Program-made: the position numbers and the translations under genes
From: Acanthornis magna
Lineage: Eukaryota; Chordata; Aves; Passeriformes; Acanthizidae
Length of the DNA: 64,000 bases
NCBI GenBank assembly: GCA_036785705.1
Contig: JAWUZG010000029.1
Location: 13,531,501-13,595,500, forward strand
Direction of reading: 5' to 3'
Part shown: piece after piece, positions 36,644 to 49,845 of the stretch
Position numbering within the stretch: the stretch's first letter is position 1
Layout of the letters: every line of letters begins with the position of its first letter
Notes under the pieces: generated by a model
Database searches by the model: none
The model's input: only the letters and a program-made list of their open reading frames with translations
What the model was told of the DNA's origin: nothing

Positions 36644-39600
36644 AGTGGCTCTGACAGTGTAAGCACAAAAGGAGCCACCATGGAGCAACCCAATTGGTGT
36701 ATTTTTAGTATCAGCCACAATAATAACTGTACTATATGCTCACCTTTACAACCCACATAATAAATTGCTACAATAAGTGGTGTTATCTACACCATGGAAC
36801 CAAGTTTCTGGCCAGATGCCAGCTGATATCTGCCAGGGTCATATCCAGACTCCAGTCTAAGATGATACCCTGTCCCTCTTTCATATCTAGTTTCCACAGT
36901 TGGAAGCTGAGCATATGGGTTGGTGCAAATCCAGAATGTGCCAGCCTGGCCCCTGAACTCCCTTGTTTCAGAAACCAGAAGATCATCTTTTGATGTAGCC
37001 TGTAGAGTCAGACTCTGATACTCTTATTCTTTCCCTGCTTACCTATGCTAGGTTCAGACTGCCCTCCCATGTACAGGTCTTTTACTTTGTATAGTATAAC
37101 CTGTCTCAAGGGATTGTGGTAGGTCCTGAAACAGCTGCAGAGGAGCTGGTTTTGCACTGCATGATTTCATTGGCATTCAGGATCTCAGCACTAGAAAAAA
37201 ATAAAGGTGTAAATAGATAAAGAAATTAATCTTCAGGGTTTTTACTGCAGCCTTTTATAGGAGGCTGGCTAAACTGTTTTTACTTTTACCAAATTTCCCA
37301 GTAGAAATCCAGCAGGAGCCAGTAGTAAGCAAAGATGTTGTTGTTTAGATGATTTGTATTGTCTTGTAGCAGATAAGGCTGGGGATCCGCAAATTCCTAA
37401 GAGTCATCAGGCCTTCCCTCTCAATAAAAGCCAACCAACACTGCCTTTCACAGAATACCTGTTTACAGATTTTGTGGACTTAGTTCCCAGCACTTCATTG
37501 ATCTTGCTGACTGTCATTAAAAATTTGCCTGCTTTCTGCCACCTTTCATGGATTGCTGACCCTGCTGCTACGTATTTGTAGAGTGCTCTGGCTCACTGTA
37601 TTAGTAAACACACGCATTCCAGATTCCACCTGAAAATTTCTAGCCTTGCTGCCGTTCCAGCCTTGGGATACCACACACGTTTACCAGTGTAACCATGCAA
37701 CAGGAGATTGTTTGGTAACACACTCCCAAGGAGCCAGGAACTACAAGGACGAAAATCATTGCAAGCTTTGTCTGAACCACTTAGACACCCAGGATTTGAG
37801 TCACAAGTAAAGTGGATACAAAACTTCTGGGACTGCTTTTGCTCTCAATCTGTCAGTCTTTTAAAATTTATTTTTTTTTAATTGTTCAGAGCAGAATACT
37901 CAGGGGAAGCTGAATTCTAATTCATTACTGAGACATCTAGCATTCAACTGACAGTGATGCAGGCATGCCTAAATGCTTGGAAGATACTTGGAAGACAGAA
38001 AAGGAGAAGACATTTTCCTAACTGCTTTTTTCACAGTTCTATTATGCTCCGTAGAACAGATAAAAGTAGAACAGTCACTGGGGTTAGACTTGCTGCAGCA
38101 GAAAAATGCTAAAAGTCTTTTGGGGTAGCCAGACACTGGAGTGGCCATTTCTAATAAATTATTAGTGCTCGAATTGCTGATACAAAGACCACTACAGGCA
38201 ATTGAAAGACTCTGACTGACTAATGAGATTTGAAACAGCCCTGAATGTACTCATCCCCACAAAGATTTCTGTTGGGAAATCAGGGTGGGTGTAAATGGGA
38301 GTCCACAGACAGCTCAGAGACACTGTGATGAGTGAAGTCCTGCAGCTAAGGGGTTATTTTCACTTTTATTGAAGGACAAATCTTGAGGTAAAGAAAAAAT
38401 GCTCGGTTTTTTTCATTCATCTTCTGGATGGGGAATGTTTTAAATCATGTTTTTAGGATTTTTCCCCATTGTTTTCTTTCTTTCCTATACAATCTGAGAT
38501 TCTTCTATAATAGCACCAAGCGTTAGTGGAAAATAGCACATATCTTTAGACTTTCAGTAAAATATAAGAGCTAACAAAAGTGTAGTCATCACTGAGAAAA
38601 CCTTAAGGATGTCCTTCACCTTCCCAATTTGCATGCAGCACTTACCAATGTCATAATATTCTTAACATGTTAGACTTTACTGCATGTGGTTCCTCTGAAT
38701 AACTAACATTTGTCTCTTTCAGGCAGCTGGTATAACGTAAAGCTATGGAGTTCAAGATATTGCTCATTTAGATTTCCTTATTTAGCAGCTGAACCTCACG
38801 CCTCTGTCATTTCTCCTGGCACATCTTACAGTGCTAATAGCTCTCAGTGGCTTAGTTTAACACAAGGTCCATACCTGAGTTACTTCTATCCCCTGTATCT
38901 GTAAATCCCTAGTCAAGCTTCTAATCTGAACTACGAAGAAGCTTTCTAGACCGAAATTCTGCTGGGCTGTTTTTGGCAGAACAAAGAAGTCATTAAACAA
39001 ATGAATATTATATTTCAGTATCATATTCAGTGCATGGTTATAGGCATAGCCAGTTCCTTCAAAAGCACTGGCAGTTGCAAATCTTCTGTGACACTTCACA
39101 ACATTATTTCTCCCTAAATTACTTTAATTCTGAATTTACAGCTGCAGGCACAAAGATGGGAATGTTTTGTGATGATTTCTTCTGTCCTCAGTTAATTAGC
39201 ATGTGGAAAGACTGGCATCCCTGGAGCATGGATGGCTGGTGTCTGGAAGGCAATCAGATTTTCTAAACAAGTCCAGCTGCAGATGGGCCAGATTAATTTT
39301 TCTCTGAGTTCAGATAGGGAAAAAAATACGTGAGTCATGGAGCTGCTGTATTTACAGATGGTCCAAATGTGAAAATCTATAGTGCTTCCAATAGCATGGC
39401 TGTAGAACATACAGCTCATTCAGGGGTCACTGTGTCTTAATGACTTTGAAGTGCATTAATATCTGTGAGCAGTATTATTGACAGGCATTCAGCCATTAAT
39501 TCTGAGAAATTATTGCCAGGCAAGAGCAGAATGCAAATAGAACAAACGGCAAGTAATAAAAATAGTGCACAAGGAAGGTGCCTACCATCACCCATGCCCT

Positions 39601-40795
39601 GATGTTAGAAATTCCTATTTATGGTAAAGATGTCCTATGGCAAATCTGTTTCTCCATAAATATAAGTATCCAAAAGGGAGAGAAAATATCGCTGGAGAAG
39701 GGCTATCTGGTAGGGGCCTTTTTGCTGGAAAACTTGTGTCTGTAGATCCTGGCTTTTGTAGGCCATGGAGATAGACTTCAACTTGTCCATGATCCATTTA
39801 AGGTTCCTGTAACAGTGGTTCATATCCCTACTACTGCCATCCCATCAGTCTTAGCACTTGGGAGCCTAATCAGCTTACAGACGGGAGACTGCTGCTGCTC
39901 AGAGAAACAGCAACTTATATCTTGCTGTGTGCCACACTCCTTGTTGCCCTTGGAGGTGACTGCTTCCGATGCACAATCAACACTGAATCCCAGGGACTAT
40001 CACATACTCCATGTTCCCCACATTAGAGGCCAGGAATGAGCCAAAATTAACATATTTGAAACTATGTGTGCATAATTACATGCACAAACAACAAGGCGAT
40101 CCTTGGAATTTGCAGATCCCCAACACAGGTGTTCTCAGGCTCCCTATTCTACACAATGGAAGGAGCTTTTCCAGGTGAGGGTGAAGCCTAGGGACCCTGA
40201 TATGTGATGTTGATGGTGCACTTGTCCAAGCCTGGACTGGAATCTCAGTGCACCACCAGGTCTGAGACCTGCTGTGCCAGGGTTGTGCCCAAGCCAATTT
40301 AACCTCCTTGTAGTAGAGCTGGACCTAGAGGGAGACTCAGATCCTGGACATTTCTAGCAGAACATATTCCTCTCAGACTGACTTCCCGTCCCAGGCCACT
40401 GGAAGTGGTTTGTTGCAGGAGGTGGGCAGAGACTTGTAGAGCTGTGGGGTGCCCTGAGCAAGGGTCAAATGCACTGTTACAAATATATAAGCTTGGCATA
40501 AAAGAAGCTCAGTCTCATTTGTTTCCACTCCCTCGGCTTTCCCTTCCCACAAGGAGCACAGAGCCAAACTGATTAATTCAACACAACACCAACAGAACAC
40601 ATCTGTATGTCATAGTCATATGCTGTTTTTTGGGATGTCCAGTTGGATATTAGCCTACAAACTCGACCTGACAAATGCATATTGGTATGAGCAAACCGAC
40701 TAATGAAATGTTGCCTGCTTGTTACCTGCTGCACTGCTCTCAAACTCACAGGCATTGTCTAGTTAGATGGGAGCAAGAGAGACAGGAGACCCTAC
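36644..40795. other. Unique non-coding DNA
   Basis: No repeat family is recognised. A pyrimidine tract ending in CAG near 38722 opens a 60-codon frame (to 38904) that resembles a terminal exon in form but no known protein. The segment 39420-39570 carries an ATGCAAAT octamer (39531-39538) and two ATTAAT words. The region 40080-40560 is less AT-rich and unidentified. Confidence 0.5.
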
Positions 40796-40870
40796 CCTGC
40801 CCTTGGTCTGTCTGTGACTCCAGGCAAGTTGCTCTGCACTAAATGCTTCCAGTTCTTCTAGTTTCTCCTC
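40796..40870 (+). mobile_element. Possible MIR-like SINE fragment
   Basis: GTCTGTCTGTGACTCCAGGC followed by AAGTTGCTCTGCACT resembles the MIR core TAGCTGTGTGACCTTGGGCAAGTTACTTAACCT. The match then fades. Family assignment is tentative. Confidence 0.4.
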
Positions 40871-43378
40871 TTACCTTTTTTTTCCACATTCAGACGTAAA
40901 TTTTTCTGGGAATGATACAACTGTACTATGACTTAGAGCAGTACTCAAGTCTTACACCAATGACTTTAGCAGCAATTAACAAAAATCCTAAAATAGTATA
41001 ACAGTCCACCTAGGATTTTGAAATTTTCCACAACAAATGTACTTAGGATTATGTGCAAAATTCAGTCACTTCTTTCACTTAGTTAAAAAATGACAAAAGA
41101 AGGAAAGAATCACTAATGTTATTGTACTAACTTTCCTCTTCTATACATGAGTTCTACAGTTTCTTCAGTTCAGCAGAGCTGTGTCTGATTTACATAATTT
41201 AAGTGAAAAAGGATCAAACTCTGTGTCTGTAGAAGCAATCCAGCCATGGTACTGGATAATTGCCTGAAATTTCTATGGCAACAAGGAGAAAATTGTTCAG
41301 CCTACTGTCTGGGTATTTTCACTCTGTATATACAAGAGAGTGTTATGTCAGAGACAGGGAGAGAGAGAGAATATTTAACACATAATCAATTAAATTTCAC
41401 CTTTGATCCAGTCAGTTGTTTAGAAACATTATCTTGGCATAAGTGAATGATTTTTCTCACGGGCTGACAAGGTGCCTGTTTATTTTCTGTAAGGAATTAT
41501 TAAGTTAGACATCCCTTTTCTTCCTATGAATGAATGATGAAAAATGGATTTGGTATTGATTGGCCCACTTAGTAATGCTTCTGGAACTCTGTGCTCGTCT
41601 CTTCATGAAACTGTAGCCCTGGAGAGCATCATCCCCATGCCTGACCTAGCAACATTTTTCTGTCAGGCACAACACCACGTTTTGTTTGGCCTCTGTGTGA
41701 CTACTTAAGGAACAAGCAGGAGGAGGAGGCATAGAGACTTTCACAACATTTAACAGCTCTCATGTGAGGAGAAATGCATTCTGTACTCTCCCTACTGCAG
41801 AGGCACCACTGCTGTCTCATCCTGTCTCTTCTCAGCATCTCAGTAGAGTTCAGCAAATGACTCCAGATGTGCAGCAGATAAACTATTAACCCAGACGTCA
41901 CCTCTTAACATGCACTGAAGAAGCAACAAACAAGTTTCTCAAAGTATAGTGCTACCAGTTTCCCCTTCTGAGATGACACAGGCCCGTGGCACGGTCAGAC
42001 CTGTGCCTTAGCTGAAAAGTTCAGTTAAGCTGAGTTGATTCTTACCAAGACCACTGAATGGACAAGACAGCTTCCAGTGAATTCTGTGGGCTTTGTACCA
42101 GGCTCACTGTATTGATTAGGGCTCTAACACAACATGAATTTAGGGGCTGATTGACTCCAGCTTGGGCTGCTCTGTGGCTCAAGATCCAATCTAAACCTAA
42201 GCATATGCTGAATTAGCATACACCATACAGAACTACATCTTCCTATTGAACAAACAGCAAGTTTCATAGTATATGGAACTGAAATTAGAATTTGTTTGTG
42301 TAGACAGAAATGCAGGTTGGTAATATTCAGATTTTTTCACAGTTCACACAATGGAACAATTCCTTAAAATGGGAAAGACATCTTATGATAAGATGCAAGC
42401 AATAAATACAGCTAAATTTGGCTGAATTTGGCAATATTGTGTTTCAAAACTGCATACTGTTAAAATCGAAGTGACTAGGTAACATATGGATGCTTTATAA
42501 AACCATTTGTATGCACAAAGAGAACAGTTTATGCAAAACAAGAGATTCAAAATTTTGTGGCATATCACTTGCATGTTGTTTTGATGGACAGTGTCAACTA
42601 GATTTTGCAGGTTCAGTCTAATTCAGTCTAGAAACTGTAACCTGTCAGACCCAGAAATGTTTGCAAAAACTCCGTTGTTTTTTTTTTTCTTTTTTTTTTT
42701 TCCTTTCCCCATGCAATCAGCAGTGACAGAAAATGCTCTAATCCCCCTGGAATAGCATTGCAATGCAATACAATCAAGCACTTAGCACTACTAGCATCTA
42801 TCCTTCTGTATATGGTTTTAGGCATCCTAATTATATGATGTAAATTACCTCTGTGCAAACTTGCAGTGCTTTACGAAAGATTTTCAATAAATACTAATAA
42901 TGCTGCTGAGAATATTGATAGGTTGCTATTGAGATGGAGCAAATATCTCCTAGCCCTAGTTCTTATCCTAATAGCGATGCAGCAACCTCTATTTTTGCAG
43001 TTATATATTACTGCCTGATAAACAAGCTTTGTTTCTGCTAGTCTAAAAAGTCCACTGGTCTAAATCAGAGAATCTACTGCCATGAAATGACACCTGCACT
43101 GGGGCTGTAGCCATTCACCCGTTTCCGGGATCAGGATTTTTCCAAATTATAAATCTTCTATCCACCAGCAATGCCCTGGAGTGGATGGAACTGTGAGATT
43201 ATTAAAATGAATAAATAAAGTGAACAAGCCAACATATATTTCACTCTAAATAATAATCAGGCAGCAGAGTCTGACAAACTAGGCTGAACATATGCCTGGG
43301 AGTCAAACATTCCCATGGTTTAATTGCAGTCTCCTTGGACAGTTTCCTTTACCTCTTTTGCCTTGGTTTGCCATTTCC
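40871..43378. other. Unique non-coding DNA
   Basis: No gene is recognised. Contents include a GA-rich word at 41350-41370 and a T-rich tract at 42678-42702. The overlapping short frames lack domains. Confidence 0.5.
42678..42702. repeat. Poly(T)-rich tract
   Basis: Eleven T, one C, then twelve T, followed by CC. Confidence 0.85.
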
Positions 43379-43398
43379 TTTTTTTTTTTTTTTTTTTT
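43379..43398. repeat. Poly(T) run, 20 nt
   Basis: Twenty consecutive T. It causes the Phe-rich stretch of the 101-codon plus-strand frame at 43292-43597, which is therefore not a credible gene. Confidence 0.85.
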
Positions 43399-44526
43399 AA
43401 TACATTATTTCAAAGGGCATAACAGCAATTTAACACAGTACCGTTACTCTTCTGGAAGCTGTGTAAAGTATTATCACACAGGTACATTTTTGGAATATTT
43501 TTGGTGCAGCTTCCTTCATCTGCGTCTTCCCTCAAAGTACCTCTACACAGTAGTAACATCTAGTTGCACTGAGACAGTGCTTTCTGCCTCATGGTAGTAC
43601 CTGGACCATGCTGGCACAACCACTGTCAAGGATCAGGTTGCCACCATGTGTGGCATTAGGTAGCCCATCACTGAGGCCATGTGGTGGGGAGATAAGTAAG
43701 CTGTGGTCCAGGAAGTACAGATACCAAGTTACAATTTTCCCAGCCATCACCAGCAGCTAGAATTGGTAAGCACTGGTGGGAAAGCAATTGTTTTGGTGCT
43801 GACTGGTGAGGGAAGGGGCAACTAGATGCTATTGGGATTTTTCCTGGTTCACAAAATCAAAACAGAGAAAGCAGAGTTCTGCTCTAAAATTCACAAATGC
43901 TCTTCCTGCAGAGTCTCTAAACAATGCTGAGGGGAAGGAGGTGGCTTACTGAGTGCTGCTCTTTTCCTTATGTATGGTACAGAAAATAACAGATTTAAGC
44001 AGATTCAGATTACAGGTTCTAATTCAGACACTTGTTTGTCAGCCTTCACAAAGAGAACTCCCTGACTGTGAATCTATAACAAACACAAATGTTGGACAAG
44101 TTGAGATCTGATGCTGAATGTGTAAGGTACACAAAAGTGTTACACACTGTATTTTCTTGATTCATTACAGGACAGGTCTCAGGTCAAGAGTTTCAAAGTC
44201 ACCCACTGAAACAGTTGCCTTGGCCTTACCTCGACACCTATTTGAGCAATTTCATTTGCAAAACTGTCAAGTATTCAGTACCCCTGACTGATCCCATGAC
44301 ATAGGAAAGAAATAATGGATGCTCAGTAGCTCCGAAAAGATCATATACTATTGATTAGACAGAATATGAGTTGAGGTAACCAATTTGCAAATATTAAACT
44401 TAATTTTGCAATGCCACAAAAGCAAGCATGTTTAAGGCACTACCATTTCAACTGGTTATTGTTACTTCACATGAAATCTAACAGTATGATCCTTAAATGC
44501 AAAGTGATATACATTTCCTCATCCAT
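43399..44526. other. Unique non-coding DNA
   Basis: Nothing identifiable precedes the SINE. The interval 43600-43850 is slightly richer in G and C. Confidence 0.5.
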
Positions 44527-44663
44527 GAAATCTTTAGCACAGTTGGCTAGAGCATGGTGCTTATAACTCCACGGTTTTGGGTTCAATCACTGTATGGGTC
44601 ATTGAGCTGGACTTGATGATCCTTGTGGGCTCCTTTCAACTCAGAAGATTCAGTGATTGTGAT
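44527..44663 (+). mobile_element. tRNA-Ile-derived SINE with CR1 tail (TguSINE1-like)
   Basis: The first 75 bp align base for base with tRNA-Ile(AAT) from its position 7 onward. The A box TAGCACAGTTGG (44535-44546) fits the polymerase III consensus fully. The B box GGTTCAATCAC (44580-44590) has one mismatch. The anticodon position reads TAT instead of AAT. The tRNA part ends near 44601 and is joined to a CR1-like 3' end with GGACTTGATGATCCTTGTGG, CTCCTTTCAACTCAGAAGAT and a short GATT-type terminal repeat. This head-and-tail structure is that of TguSINE1, which uses CR1 machinery to move. The A and B boxes identify the internal promoter but activity is unlikely given the mutations. It is a SINE, not a functional tRNA gene, because the 5' acceptor strand does not pair with the 3' side. 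Confidence 0.85.
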
Positions 44664-46955
44664 CTAGAAAGGTCTTTGAAGAATGCCATTACTGTGCTGC
44701 ACCTTGAATGCCTTTCTGAGTACCTGAGCATAACAGAAGTACATGCATAAAGGGAAACTAACAGGCAAACTTTGTCAGGCTTTAAAAAGCCTTTTCCCTT
44801 TATTTCAGTTAGAAATGTACAGCTTTATTAAAAAAAATGAAAGTGTGATAGAGATCTCATCTCATCACATTTTTGTTGTTCAGCAGCTGAACAAATCCCA
44901 TGCAAGTGAGTTCAGCATAGTCCACATTTCTTGCACAAGTCTGTCTCTGCTGACAATGTTCCAGCTGTTTCACTAATGCAGTTACTTGGAATTTACTTAC
45001 ATTTCAGATTGCTTCTGGACAAATAGCCCTGGAGCAAAAGTTCTCTGGATCTTCACTGACAGTTTGATACAACAAAAGACTGAGCATGCTGAGGCTGAGC
45101 CCTGCAAAGCGCTTGACATAAAGTATGTGTTTTATTTAGCATGTCAGAGGAGCGAGCCCCATTCAGTCACCTTCTGTAGCAGTGATGAGTGCTAGCTCTT
45201 ACCTATCCTACAGGAGAGCAATTTCGACTAAAACCAATGCTAGTTCCACTTCCTCCACAGACACCAAACGTGGGAGGTCAAGATCTATGAATAGCACAGA
45301 TCACAGCATCCCCCTGAGAACTGAGAATTTCAGATCAGTGGTAGCATTAATATTTGCCTCTGAGTCTACAAGCAAAGAACCTGACCCCAGGAGCACAGTA
45401 ATACAAGCAATCCTGTTCAATATAAATTAACTTCTTCCTAATCCATTATCACCCAGCCAGCCCTAACCTGCCGCCAAAAGCACAAAGGGGTCATATACAT
45501 TTGCTTTCCCATTTGTGGAAAAGTTTATTACAGCACCGTGTATGCACTTACATGAAGGAAAGATTATTCTCTACAGTCCAGTCCAGATTTTAATAAGTTC
45601 TGTGTCTAATTTTGTAATATTTACTTTTTTTAATATAGTCAGCATCTGACAAGCCTTGTTTTGTTTGTATTTACATATATTTTCCTTCGGTTGGTAGCAT
45701 CCTGTAGCCCTTTACTAGGGGCCAGAACATGGAGTAAATCCTCCCAAGAAGAAAGGACCTCACAATCTACACTTTTTAACCACATCAATGAACTGATTTA
45801 CTATGTGCCTGACATCATAGTTTTCTAGAGTAATTTCTTGATCCTGGTGTCATAAGAACACCTCCAAAAGCTTTAATCCAGATGCCAGAAATGGAACCAA
45901 AATTACTTTCAGTCCTGTTTTTTCATCTGTTTAAAGCAAGATTCTAAGAGCCAATGCTAATATGCATTCATAAATTTGCATGGGTCAAAACTTCATCATC
46001 AGTGTTTGTATACTTCTTCACATTACAAAAGATACTGACTGTCCAATTTATAAAGCATTCATTTATATCCCATCCTTAATTTGCTGATGCTACTGAGCAA
46101 TGTAATTACCCAAGATCAAAAACTGTTTTGCTTTCTTTGAAAACTGAGTGGGGTGAGAAGTCATTAAAAAAAAATAATCAGTAATTTAAGGCACACAATA
46201 CAGGCAAAAAAAATTGTCTACTTGCAGCGTAAACAATTTTTTCATAGCTCTATCAGTATACTTGGAAATAATAAAGTATCCCTATCCTTGCTTTTGCCTC
46301 TCGCTGGTACAATAGGTTATTGAAACATTAGATGTCTTCACAGTTCCATGTAAAGTGAAGCCTTTAACCTTTAAAGTGTTCTTTCTTATGTCTATTCTTG
46401 ACCTCAGGCAGTAAACCAGAACTAAGTCAATCTGTATTCCTTCCAAAATTTTTTAGTAGAATTAAATGTATAGATCTTTTATTACTCCTCCTTTTCTAGA
46501 ATCAATGAATGATTCCTCAGGCAGCTATTTATTTGTAACTTTCATAATGTTTAAGCAGAGCATGACTACAAAAGCCACAAATAGGAGCAAACTTACCTGA
46601 GTAAGACATGAGATACAAGAAAATCAGTGAGGTTTCTTGGCCCATTCAAAACAAAAAATTCATGAAGAATTGAAAATGTAGATAAATTCTTTGATTGTCT
46701 TCAAACTCTGCAAGTTCTTAATTTCTCCACATTATTTTAAAACTAGAAGGTATAGAATGTTCATTTCAGTCTGTATTGCTTATGTGAAACTACAATTGTA
46801 GAAAGTAAATGTCACTCCAAGAAACAATCTGGGTAAAGACGAAACAAACTGAAAGTACAAAACAACAAAGTTAGCTGAATTTCTCAAAATTCTGGCTTTT
46901 ATTTAGGGGGAAAAATGTCTCAAAGTTCCCCAACTTTTCCCCCTTTTTTAAAATT
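44664..46955. other. Unique non-coding DNA
   Basis: No repeat or exon is recognised. The frames at 44743-44976, 44986-45195 and 45182-45430 follow one another on the plus strand but lie in different phases and have no domains or consistent splice sites. Confidence 0.5.
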
Positions 46956-48480
46956 TAAATAGCTTGTGGCACATTACTGTTGGCCAAAAGTTTTCGGCCT
47001 CTGCAAGGGAAATAAAAATCAACATTTAACAAGCAATACATTGCTTTCCTTCCTGCATAAACTCCGATGCGCTATGTTATTGAACTATTTAGCTAAATTG
47101 TTACGATCTACTATTCAAGACACGGTGGCGAATGGTATCTTCCTAGTGAGCCTAACTGAATGGCCACAAGAAACCTAATTTCACCCTAAGTCATGGACTT
47201 TGCTTCAGCTGCTACTAACCAATGCTCTAGCACCTGGTACTTATGCCATGGACATGAACGTGGACACCGCTGATGCTGAGGCACTGTTTAAAAATGTGCC
47301 TTTCTGCAAGACTCTGTAACTCAAGCACTCTGCTTTGGCTGATTCTTCACCCAGCTCCTCTCAGGGGGTTAAAATCTAATACAGTTGTCAACAGACAGGC
47401 CCACCTGCCTGAAGCAATCAGACAAAAATCAATGGAAAAACATAGTAAGGTGAACCAGATAGGGCCCTTCTGGGGAGCAAAAGGGGCAGCCCCAAGGGAC
47501 AGCTTTTTGTTTGATTTTCATTAGCGCTTCATTTGCTGATCACGTTTGCAGAGAAAGAAACTCTGAATTCACGGTCATCAGGCTCAGCCTTTTGAGATGC
47601 ACCCTTTGGCCCACTAAGGGAAACTCAGGCAGTTCAGGGAAAACTGTTGTGTCTTCTCAGGGAAGGGGAAGAGGGATACTATTCAAATGAGAACTGCTTT
47701 TATAATTAATTTAGGAGATTTTCCCCCCCTTTCCTCTTCTCCCCAACAGTAGTTAGTTGCTATTTTCACCACCACCTAATTACTTAGTACTGGTTTGTGG
47801 GAGGATTCAGCTTCACACGGCATCCCACACAGGTTGTCATTTTGTCAAGCATTCCTTCATTAACAAGCTGTCAATACCCTGCCTACAGCCACCATTTGGT
47901 TTGTTAAGGGACTGGGGGCTCTGGAGTGAAGAGTTGGCTCTGTACCCTTTCCTTTTTAAAAAAAAAAATAAATAAATAAAGCAAGAGGCAGATGTCTGCC
48001 AGACTGTTCCTTTGTGACACATTGCAGCCTTTTCCCTTCTTTTTTTTTCTTTTTTTTCCTTGCTGAAAGAGCAAGGCAGAGAAGGAGGGAGAGGAAAATC
48101 ACACAGACTGCGTAGGTTGTAGCTCAAGTTACTGTCTCCCTATCAGGCTGCTTCCTCGTGAAGCTGTCTGGGTGCTCTTTGCCCCGCGCTGCCTCCCAGC
48201 CCCACATGCCCTCTGACATGCCCCAACTTTAGCACATAAAGGAAAGCTCTGAAGGAACACAGGCGCCGTTTTGCCTGCAACCTTTAAAACAATCATCTTC
48301 ATGAAACATGAAGACAGCCTGCCCGTCACGTAGGTGCTTCCAGAGGAGTTTGTCCTTTCCAGCTAATTAACTGGATTAACACAGATGCTGACAGGCTTTG
48401 CCAGGTCCTCCTATCACTACTCTTTTGAGATACTGATGATTAAGAATGGCTTTGTGCATCTCCCCCCTTGAAAGCTGTAC
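46956..48480. other. Candidate conserved non-coding block
   Basis: Unlike its surroundings this block keeps scattered CpGs (for example 46994, 47068, 47074, 47104, 47122, 47128, 47258, 47268 and several at 48180-48265). It has little simple repeat before 47940 and carries homeodomain words: TAATTA (48364-48369), GGATTA (48373-48378) and AATTAATTT near 47706. It contains an AAAT-rich tract (47948-47977) and a 34-nt pyrimidine tract (48028-48061). Its regulatory role is my inference from composition only. Conservation cannot be measured here. Confidence 0.3.
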
Positions 48481-49790
48481 CATATTTGCACAGTCATCTT
48501 TTTTTTTCTCCTATTAGCTCCCAAGATCAAATCTCAGCTTGGTTTCACTGATTAGTTTTTGATTGCACTGTGCTTACCAGGTAGAGTTTCAAGGTTAGCA
48601 CAGATGCTGAGAGAATTGGGGCATTTGTCCATTGTCTGGGGCATTTCTGAGAACCTGCTGTTGCAACCACGTTTCAGCTATGTCAATCAGGAATTTAGCT
48701 GGGTTGGCACAGATGACTGCAAATTAAAAGGCAGACAGTGGGACAGGGAGCAAAGAGAGACAGAAGTCTCTGTTGTATCCAGAAACTACAAAAATAAAGG
48801 ATTGTTCAGAATGACAGAGGATGAAGTAAGTGTTGTCTCTGGAGGTCTCTCTGGCAGGTTTTTGGTTCTTACAGACCAGTGAGGCTACCATTATATTCAG
48901 AAGACACGCAGAGGAATTCAGGGGAGTCAGAGAAATTTTCCTCCTCCTTTTGTTCCTGTCTAATCACTATCCCTTAACTGTGTGGTAGACCCTCCTTTCA
49001 GCTATAAAATCATGTATGCAAGGGCCATATCTGTACACAGAACACTGATACTTATTTGCCAGCAATCTTATGCATATACAGCTGCCCACAAACATAGGTT
49101 TAAAATGCACCCAGATACACATTTCAGCTTATGTTAAAAATTCAGTTCCAGCCTTTATTTTGAAGCAGTGCAAAGGTGTTTATGCCCCCGTAATTCTCAG
49201 ATACAGAGAATTATATCAAGGGTCAATGACAATCATACAAGTTACACAATCACAATTATACAAAAAGGATCTCTGCAAATTGTACCATCTGATTTTTGCT
49301 TTGCTCACAGATACCTTTTACACAAAAGTGCCTGGATCATGAAGGAGGCAGTAAAGACCACTTGAGCTTCCAATATGAAAAGCGAGTTCCAGCTACCTCA
49401 GATGTAGCTCTGAAGTTGCTTTATAATATTCAAGTACAATGTAAACTCAGCTATCTGGATAGAAAAAACTCTCCCCTTGTCAGCTGCAAACAGATCTCAA
49501 ACATAATTTTCGTGAAGTCCACATAAGTGGAGTCAGGAAATAAGTAGAAATTAAGAAAAGCAGGTTGGATGCAGTATGTGCCAGTCATCCCCTCCGGTTA
49601 TACTTTATCTTTTATCCTCGCCTCCCATCTTCTTTTCTTTCTTTTGTTCTCTGCTTATTTAAAGGGGGTTTTTTTCTGTCAGTTTGTGTAATACTGGACA
49701 GTGTAAAAGTGGGATAAACAGAACCAGCTGGGAGATGCTTTGATAGCTAGACTGTATGCACGTTGAAAATACGAGTGTGCATAGATATAA
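48481..49790. other. Unique non-coding DNA
   Basis: The 107-codon plus-strand frame 48559-48882 has a varied composition but no domain I recognise and no clear splice or promoter context. Nothing else stands out. Confidence 0.45.
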
Positions 49791-49823
<33 letters not shown>

Positions 49824-49845
49824 CAGATTGATTGATTGATTGATT
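49791..49845. repeat. Compound tetranucleotide microsatellite (ATAG)8-(ATTG)4
   Basis: Eight ATAG units (49791-49822) are followed after four bases by four ATTG units plus ATT (49827-49845). Length variation between individuals is likely. The minus-strand frame at 49900-49679 with a Ser-Ile-Tyr-Leu repeat is read from it. Confidence 0.95.

Noticed and set aside
38700..38904. Terminal exon: pyrimidine tract and CAG followed by about 60 open codons
   Set aside because: No protein similarity, no matching upstream exon, and frames of this size are common by chance in this sequence.
44527..44601. Functional tRNA-Ile gene
   Set aside because: The acceptor stem does not pair, the anticodon and B box are mutated, and it is fused to a CR1-like tail, so it is the head of a SINE.
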